Shown: piece after piece, positions 57,467 to 64,000 of the stretch
Position numbering within the stretch: position 1 is the stretch's first letter
How the letters are laid out: each line of letters begins with the position of its first letter
DNA from: Pseudomonas jessenii
Lineage (GTDB): Bacteria; Pseudomonadota; Gammaproteobacteria; Pseudomonadales; Pseudomonadaceae
Length of the DNA: 64,000 nucleotides
Assembly (NCBI RefSeq): GCF_002236115.1
Contig: NZ_NIWT01000004.1
Coordinates: 310,001-374,000, forward strand
Direction of reading: 5' to 3'
The notes under the pieces: generated by a model
What the model was told of the DNA's origin: nothing
The model's database searches: none
Seen by the model: only the letters and a program-made list of their open reading frames with translations
Made by a program: the position numbers and the translations under genes

Positions 57467-58184
57467 TCGCGAGCAAGCTCGCTCCCACATGGGAATGCGT
57501 TTGACTGTAGGAGCGAGCTTGCTCGCGATGGACTCAAGAACACCGCGGGGAGCCAGACGTCCCGCGTTATCGTTAACGACCATCGCGAGCAGGCTCGCTC
57601 CCACATGGGAATGCGTTCGATTGTAGGAGCGAGCTTGCTCGCGATGGACTCAAGAGCACCGCGGGGAGCCAGACGTCCCGCGTTATCGTTAACGACCATC
57701 GCGAGCAAGCTCGCTCCCACATGGGAATGCGTTCGTCTGTGGGAGCGAGCTTGCTCGCGATGGACTCAAGAGCACCGCGGGGAACCAGACTTCCCGCGTT
57801 ATCGTTAACGACCATCGCGAGCAAGCTCGCTCCCACATGGGAATGCGTTTGACTGTAGGAGCGAGCTTGCTCGCGATGGGCTCAAGAGCACCGCGGGGAG
57901 CCAGACGTCCCGCGTTATCGTTAACGACCATCGCGAGCGGGCTCGCTCCCACATGGGAATGCGTTCGTCTGTGGGAGCGAGCTTGCTCGCGATGGACTCA
58001 AGAACACCACGGGGAGCCAGACGTCCCGCGTTATCGTTAACGACCATCGCGAGCGGGCTCGCTCCCACATGGGAATGCGTTCGTCTGTGGGAGCGAGCCT
58101 GCTCGCGATGGACTCAAGAACACCACGGGGAGCCAGACGTCCCGCGTTATCGTTAACGACCATCGCGAGCAGGTTCGCTCCTAC
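57467..58184 (+). repeat. Tandem array of six 116-bp REP-doublet units
   Basis: Units begin at 57489, 57605, 57721, 57837, 57953 and 58069, an exact period of 116 bases, preceded by one extra half (57467-57488). Each unit is a short linker ATGGGAATGCGTT, the palindrome GGAGCGAGCTTGCTCGCGAT, a spacer ending CCCGCGTTATCGTTAACGACC, and the inverse palindrome. Units differ at a few positions (GAGCACCGCGG or GAACACCACGG; CAAGC, CAGGC or CGGGC in the palindrome). The last unit ends with an altered arm GGTTCGCTCC. The whole gap 57438-58223 contains no gene. Confidence 0.96.
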
Positions 58185-58223
58185 TGTATCCTGTGCGGCA
58201 AAATTACAGGTACTTCCACGCCC

Positions 58224-58691
58224 ATGCTCTTCCTGATTGCCTACATCAGCAGCGTCGTGCTGATCAACTACGCCTTTTCCACCGCCCCGCACCTGGACAT
58301 CATCTGGTCGGCCTGGGGCGGGCTGGTGTTTGTGTTGCGCGACATGGTGCAAGCCCGATTCGGGCATGGCGCCCTCGCAGCGATGCTGGTGGCGCTGGTG
58401 TTGTCCTATGTCACCTCCGATCCGTCCATCGCCCTGGCCAGCGCCACGGCGTTCGCCGTTTCCGAGTGCATCGACTGGCTGGTGTTCAGCATCACCCGGC
58501 GCCCGCTGCATGATCGCCTGTGGATAAGTTCGGCCCTGAGCATTCCCCTCGATACCTTTATCTTTTTTGGCATGATCGACGCCCTGACGCCGGGCGTGAT
58601 CCTCACCGCCCTTGGCTCGAAATTCGCCGGGGTCACCGCCGTGTGGCTGATCATGGCCTGGCGCCTGCGCAAACAGGCTGTCGTCAGCTGA
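58224..58691 (+). CDS. VUT-family membrane protein (queuosine-precursor transporter-like)
   Basis: A 155-residue membrane protein with about five helices (residues 2-18, 26-45, 49-70, 75-95, 105-150). The segment ALASATAFAVSECIDWLVF resembles the ASxxAFxxSExxD core of the VUT/YhhQ family, members of which import preQ0/preQ1. It is shorter than YhhQ, so the substrate is only a suggestion. The start lies 39 bases after the REP array; no preQ1 riboswitch was recognised in that short leader. Confidence 0.78.
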   Translation: MLFLIAYISSVVLINYAFSTAPHLDIIWSAWGGLVFVLRDMVQARFGHGALAAMLVALVLSYVTSDPSIALASATAFAVSECIDWLVFSITRRPLHDRLWISSALSIPLDTFIFFGMIDALTPGVILTALGSKFAGVTAVWLIMAWRLRKQAVVS

Positions 58692-58705
58692 AGTTCATGT
58701 AAAAT
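58678..58705 (+). promoter_or_regulatory. Possible purT promoter
   Basis: A -10 TAAAAT at 58700-58705 with a poor -35 CTGTCG 16 bases before it. Downstream, GGGAAGC and GCTTCCC (58724-58739) form a 7-base stem in the purT leader; no known regulatory class was matched. Confidence 0.42.
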
Positions 58706-58768
58706 GCCGCGCTTTCTCCCCATGGGAAGCGTGCTTCCCTCGATGATCCGCTCCTTGAGGACCTTCAG

Positions 58769-59950
58769 ATGACCCGTATCGGAACTCCATTGTCGCCGAC
58801 CGCGACCCGCGTATTGATGTGTGGCTGTGGCGAGTTGGGCAAGGAAGTGGTGATCGAGCTGCAACGCCTGGGCGTTGAAGTGATTGCCGTGGACCGCTAC
58901 GCCAACGCGCCGGCCATGCAGGTGGCGCACCGCAGCCACGTGATCAACATGCTCGATGGTGCTGCCCTGCGTGCCGTGATCGAAGCCGAAAAGCCGCACT
59001 TCATCGTGCCGGAAATCGAAGCCATCGCCACCGCGACCCTGGTGGAACTGGAGGCCGAAGGCTTCACCGTTATCCCGACCGCCCGTGCTGCGCAGCTGAC
59101 CATGAACCGTGAAGGCATCCGTCGCCTGGCCGCTGAAGAGTTGGACCTGCCAACCTCGCCGTACCACTTCGCCGACACCTTCGAGGATTACAGCAAAGCC
59201 GTTGAAGACCTCGGGTTCCCGTGCGTGGTCAAGCCGGTCATGAGTTCTTCGGGCAAGGGCCAGAGCCTGCTGCGTAGCGTCGATGACGTGCAGAAGGCTT
59301 GGGACTACGCCCAGGAAGGTGGTCGTGCCGGTAAAGGTCGGGTGATCATCGAAGGCTTCATCGATTTCGACTACGAAATCACCCTGCTGACCGTGCGCCA
59401 CGTCGGCGGCACCACCTTCTGCGCGCCGGTCGGTCACCGTCAGGAGAAGGGCGACTACCAGGAATCCTGGCAGCCGCAAGCCATGAGCCCGGTTGCCCTG
59501 GCTGAGTCCGAGCGTGTCGCCAAAGCCGTGACCGAAGCCTTGGGTGGCCGTGGTCTGTTCGGCGTCGAGCTGTTCATCAAGGGTGATCAGGTGTGGTTCA
59601 GCGAAGTCTCGCCGCGCCCGCATGACACCGGCCTGGTCACGCTGATTTCCCAGGACCTGTCGCAGTTCGCCTTGCACGCGCGGGCCATTCTCGGTCTGCC
59701 GATCCCGTTGATCCGTCAGTTCGGGCCTTCGGCCTCGGCGGTGATCCTGGTGGAAGGGCAGTCGACCCAGACCGCTTTCGCCAACCTGGGCGCTGCGTTG
59801 AGCGAGCCGGATACCGCGCTGCGCCTGTTCGGCAAGCCTGAAGTCAACGGCCAGCGCCGCATGGGCGTGGCCCTTGCGCGCGACGAATCGATCGAAGCCG
59901 CCCGCGCCAAGGCGACCCGTGCTTCGCAGGCGGTTGTTGTCGAGCTGTAA
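58769..59950 (+). CDS. purT: PurT, formate-dependent GAR transformylase
   Basis: PurT (393 aa) makes formyl-GAR from GAR, formate and ATP, an alternative to the folate-dependent PurN in purine synthesis. An ATP-grasp protein: [21 protein letters not shown] at the N-terminus, the [17 protein letters not shown]-binding segment, and the metal-site region [26 protein letters not shown] at 58769 is preceded by TTGAGGA. The gene lies in a region with purL, guaB and guaA, though not in one operon. Confidence 0.97.
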   Translation: MTRIGTPLSPTATRVLMCGCGELGKEVVIELQRLGVEVIAVDRYANAPAMQVAHRSHVINMLDGAALRAVIEAEKPHFIVPEIEAIATATLVELEAEGFTVIPTARAAQLTMNREGIRRLAAEELDLPTSPYHFADTFEDYSKAVEDLGFPCVVKPVMSSSGKGQSLLRSVDDVQKAWDYAQEGGRAGKGRVIIEGFIDFDYEITLLTVRHVGGTTFCAPVGHRQEKGDYQESWQPQAMSPVALAESERVAKAVTEALGGRGLFGVELFIKGDQVWFSEVSPRPHDTGLVTLISQDLSQFALHARAILGLPIPLIRQFGPSASAVILVEGQSTQTAFANLGAALSEPDTALRLFGKPEVNGQRRMGVALARDESIEAARAKATRASQAVVVEL

Positions 59951-60000
59951 AAACAGCTGCGGCGGGCCTATACCTTCTAAAGGCTCGCCTACTGATCCTT

Positions 60001-60100
60001 GTAGGAGCGAGCTTGCTCGCGATGGACTAGAGGGCGACGCGTTCAATCAGAAAGTACGCGTTATCGTTAACGACCATCGCGAGCAAGCTCGCTCCCACAG
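60001..60100 (+). repeat. REP doublet after purT
   Basis: GTAGGAGCGAGCTTGCTCGC and inverse; spacer includes GCGTTATCGTTAACGACC as in the 116-bp array. Confidence 0.93.
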
Positions 60101-60145
60101 GTAATTCGCGTCCGATCTTTTATCAGCGCTCCAGGCCTGTACCCC

Positions 60146-60694
60146 ATGAATTCCCAAAGCATCATCGTCCCGAAAATCTCCACCCTGCCGGTACACGAAC
60201 CCCGGGCCCGGGCCGTTGTGCGCTGGCTGGTGCGCAAGAACATCATCCAGGAAGAGCTGACCACGTGCGGCCGCACCGGCAATCGCATGGGCCATGCGAT
60301 CGCCGAAGGTGCCCGTGAGGTGGTCCTGCACCCGGACGCGCTGCCGTTCGGCGAGTCGATCAATGGCCTGGAGATCATCACCAAGCGCTGCATCTATACG
60401 CCGGCCAAGGGTTTTCTTGGCGAAGCGGGCTGCGCCGAGTGCCGCAAGGAAGTGGGTGAAGCCCTGTTCGAAAGCCTGGAAGACTGGATGCCGGGGCGTA
60501 CCGACAACTTCACCTGCCCCGAATGCGGGCATGAAGACGACATCAACGGCTTCCTGTTCCTGCAGGAGTGCGGCTTCTCCAACCTCGGTTTTATCTTCAA
60601 TAACTGGGCCGAAGCCGGGTTCAAACAGAGCTTTATCGATGAATTCGCCGATTGGCTGGATCAGCCGGTCAGTTGGGTGAAAGTCGAGTTGTAG
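60146..60694 (+). CDS. Conserved hypothetical cysteine-rich protein
   Basis: A 182-residue protein not assigned to a family. N-terminal VPKISTLPVHEPRARAVVRWL may be helical; the C-terminal half carries two cysteine pairs, CAECRK and CPECGHEDD, spaced for a possible zinc site, plus single cysteines earlier (TTCGRTG, TKRCIYT). Related proteins appear to be widespread in Pseudomonas, sometimes labelled sugar ABC transporter ATPase; no P-loop or ABC signature is visible, so that label looks wrong. Its TAG stop is the TAG of the REP sequence GTAGGAGCGAGC that follows. Confidence 0.82.
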   Translation: MNSQSIIVPKISTLPVHEPRARAVVRWLVRKNIIQEELTTCGRTGNRMGHAIAEGAREVVLHPDALPFGESINGLEIITKRCIYTPAKGFLGEAGCAECRKEVGEALFESLEDWMPGRTDNFTCPECGHEDDINGFLFLQECGFSNLGFIFNNWAEAGFKQSFIDEFADWLDQPVSWVKVEL

Positions 60695-60789
60695 GAGCGA
60701 GCTTGCTCGCGATGAACTTGAAGGCGACGTTGGTTTCCAGAAAGCACGCGTCATCGTTCACGACCATCGCGAGCAAGCTCGCTCCCACA
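60691..60789 (+). repeat. REP doublet overlapping a gene end
   Basis: Begins GTAGGAGCGAGCTTGCTCGC at 60691, one base before the TAG stop of the preceding gene, and ends with the inverse arm at 60789. Confidence 0.92.
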
Positions 60790-60845
60790 AAAAAGCAGCA
60801 ATCCGTAACGCCGTAATCCCCGTATGTCAGTAATGCCAATAATAG

Positions 60846-62393
<1,548 letters not shown>

Positions 62394-62418
62394 GCCTTCA
62401 AGCAACAAGCTAAGCAAC

Positions 62419-62441
62419 CGGGGCTGTTTTATTCAGCCCCG
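62419..62441 (+). terminator. Stem-loop between guaB and guaA
   Basis: CGGGGCTG and CAGCCCCG around TTTTATT. No long T-run follows (GAGTTGTTTC), so it may act as a partial terminator or 3'-stabilising stem inside the guaBA operon. Confidence 0.6.
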
Positions 62442-62492
62442 AGTTGTTTCTGAATCACGACTGTTTCCGAATTTTTTAGACGAGACTGAATC

Positions 62493-64000
62493 ATGGCCCT
62501 CGACATTCACGCTCACCGCATCCTGATCCTCGACTTCGGTTCCCAGTACACCCAGCTGATCGCCCGCCGCGTGCGTGAAATCGGCGTGTACTGCGAACTG
62601 CACCCGTTCGACATGGACGAAGATGCGATCCGCGAATTCGCTCCTAAAGGCGTCATCCTCGCCGGCGGCCCAGAGTCGGTTCACGAAGCCAACAGCCCTC
62701 GCTGCCCGCAAGCCGTTTTCGACCTGGGCGTGCCGGTCTTCGGTATCTGCTACGGCATGCAGACCATGGCCGAGCAACTGGGCGGCAAGGTTGAAGGTTC
62801 CGAGCTGCGTGAGTTCGGTTATGCCCGTGTTGATGTAGTCGGCAAGAGCCGCCTGCTGGACGGCATCGAAGACCATATCGACGCTGATGGCCTGTTCGGC
62901 CTCGACGTGTGGATGAGCCACGGTGACAAGGTCACCCGCATGCCGGAAGACTTCCACATCCTGGCCAGCACTCCGAGCTGCCCGATCGCCGGCATGTTCA
63001 GCGACGAGCGTCGTTACTACGGCGTGCAGTTCCACCCGGAAGTGACCCACACCAAGCAGGGCGGTCGCATCCTGTCGCGCTTCATCCTCGACATCTGCGA
63101 GTGTGAAGCCCTGTGGACCCCGTCGAAAATCGCTGAAGACGCCATCGCCCAGGTTCGCGCCCAGGTCGGCACCGACAACGTCCTGCTCGGCCTGTCCGGC
63201 GGTGTGGACTCGTCCGTGGTTGCCGCGCTGCTGCACAAAGCCATCGGCGACCAACTGACCTGCGTGTTCGTCGACAACGGCCTGCTGCGCCTGCACGAAG
63301 GCGAGCAAGTGATGGCCATGTTCGCCGAGAACATGGGTGTCAAGGTGATCCGCGCCAACGCCGAAGAGCAGTTCCTCGGTAATCTGGCCGGCGAAGCCGA
63401 CCCGGAGAAGAAGCGCAAGATCATCGGCCGTACCTTCATCGACGTGTTCGATGCCGAATCCTGCAAGCTGGACAACATCAAGTACCTGGCCCAGGGCACC
63501 ATCTACCCGGACGTGATCGAGTCGGCTGGCGCGAAAAGCGGCAAGGCCCACGTGATCAAGTCGCACCACAACGTGGGTGGCCTGCCGGAAGAAATGAACC
63601 TCAAGCTGGTTGAACCCCTGCGCGAGCTGTTCAAGGACGAGGTCCGTCGTCTGGGCCTGGAACTGGGCCTGCCGTACGACATGGTCTACCGTCACCCGTT
63701 CCCGGGCCCGGGCCTGGGCGTGCGCATCCTCGGTGAAGTGAAGAAGGAATACGCCGACCTGCTGCGTCGCGCCGACCACATCTTCATCGAAGAACTGCGC
63801 AAGGCCGACTGGTACCACAAGGTCAGCCAGGCGTTCGTAGTGTTCCAGCCGGTGAAATCGGTTGGCGTGGTGGGTGATGGCCGTCGTTACGCCTGGGTCG
63901 TGGCCCTGCGTGCCGTGGAAACCATCGACTTCATGACCGCGCGTTGGGCACACCTGCCTTACGAACTGCTGGAAACCGTTTCCGGCCGCATCATCAATGA
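62493..64000 (+). CDS. guaA: GuaA, GMP synthase (5' part; runs off the window)
   Basis: GuaA converts XMP, ATP and glutamine to GMP. About 502 of an expected 525 or so residues are visible. The N-terminal class I glutaminase has the nucleophile C86 in [16 protein letters not shown] and the [11 protein letters not shown] histidine-glutamate pair. The ATP-pyrophosphatase P-loop is [15 protein letters not shown]. The C-terminal dimerisation domain is entered ([12 protein letters not shown]) and the sequence stops at ETVSGRIIN. It is co-oriented with guaB. Confidence 0.98.
   Translation, partial: MALDIHAHRILILDFGSQYTQLIARRVREIGVYCELHPFDMDEDAIREFAPKGVILAGGPESVHEANSPRCPQAVFDLGVPVFGICYGMQTMAEQLGGKVEGSELREFGYARVDVVGKSRLLDGIEDHIDADGLFGLDVWMSHGDKVTRMPEDFHILASTPSCPIAGMFSDERRYYGVQFHPEVTHTKQGGRILSRFILDICECEALWTPSKIAEDAIAQVRAQVGTDNVLLGLSGGVDSSVVAALLHKAIGDQLTCVFVDNGLLRLHEGEQVMAMFAENMGVKVIRANAEEQFLGNLAGEADPEKKRKIIGRTFIDVFDAESCKLDNIKYLAQGTIYPDVIESAGAKSGKAHVIKSHHNVGGLPEEMNLKLVEPLRELFKDEVRRLGLELGLPYDMVYRHPFPGPGLGVRILGEVKKEYADLLRRADHIFIEELRKADWYHKVSQAFVVFQPVKSVGVVGDGRRYAWVVALRAVETIDFMTARWAHLPYELLETVSGRIIN

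Noticed and set aside
57452..58156. Several overlapping 67-87-codon ORFs with repeated MGASLLAM or WERACSRW stretches
   Set aside because: They are translations of the 116-bp repeat. The period is not a multiple of three, so frames change from unit to unit. The same peptides come from every REP in the window.
57467..58184. CRISPR array
   Set aside because: Period of 116 bases with nearly identical units and no variable spacers; the repeat is a REP doublet and no cas gene is in the window.
58184..58223. preQ1 riboswitch before the VUT-family gene
   Set aside because: The leader after the REP array is only about 40 bases, and I could not find a preQ1-I-type stem followed by the A-rich tail.

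Overview
The window is about 60% GC chromosomal core DNA from a Pseudomonas, most likely of the P. fluorescens group. This rests on the order of the sec, isc and ndk-rlmN-pilF-rodZ-ispG-hisS-yfgM-bamB-der blocks, the GlcNAc phosphotransferase cluster, and the dense REP doublets with the core GGAGCGAGCTTGCTCGCGA. No transposase, integrase, CRISPR array, rRNA or tRNA gene was seen.

Layout. 1-3.7 kb: end of yajC, then secD, secF and a glycine-zipper envelope protein. 3.9-6.5 kb: suhB (reverse), trmJ, cysE. 6.6-12.3 kb: the complete Fe-S assembly operon iscR-S-U-A-hscB-hscA-fdx-iscX behind two abutting IscR-type sites. 12.4-21.8 kb: ndk, rlmN, pilF, rodZ, ispG, hisS, yfgM, bamB, der. 22-24 kb: a methionine-type aminotransferase overlapping an omega-amidase. 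24-28.5 kb, reverse: leuA with a newly noted 25-codon upstream ORF, an M23 peptidase and xseA. 28.7-29.5 kb: a TauE/SafE permease between two almost identical REP doublets. 29.6-32 kb, reverse: a holC-linked hypothetical gene, holC and pepA; lptF-lptG are divergent. 34.7-40.8 kb: lepA, lepB, a small ORF coupled to rnc, rnc, era, recO, pdxJ. 41-47 kb: mltF (reverse), purL and a small YqfO/NIF3-type protein. 47.1-54.4 kb, reverse: the GlcNAc cluster nagR-nagA-SIS deaminase-EIIA/HPr/EI-nagE. 54.7-57.4 kb: L,D-transpeptidase, two NUDIX hydrolases, a gamma-carbonic anhydrase and a DUF1289 protein. 57.5-58.2 kb: a tandem array of six exactly 116-bp REP units. 58.2-64 kb: a VUT-family membrane protein, purT, a cysteine-rich unknown protein, guaB and the start of guaA.

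Functionally the region combines protein export and envelope biogenesis (SecDF, BamB, LepB, LptFG, RodZ, PilF, MltF), Fe-S assembly together with Fe-S enzymes that use it (RlmN, IspG), purine synthesis (purL, purT, guaB, guaA) and GlcNAc catabolism. The coding genes are ordinary housekeeping genes.

The less expected signals are small: (1) the leuA leader ORF with a possible attenuator stem; (2) a 44-codon ORF with a good Shine-Dalgarno whose stop overlaps the rnc start, where a DUF4845-type gene is expected; (3) the 116-bp REP minisatellite; (4) a REP that supplies the stop codon of a gene; (5) repeated TGGTATT half-sites in front of nagR; (6) gene neighbours that differ from the order I remember in other Pseudomonas, several joins lying at REP doublets. 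I did not find a convincing novel defence or mobile system.
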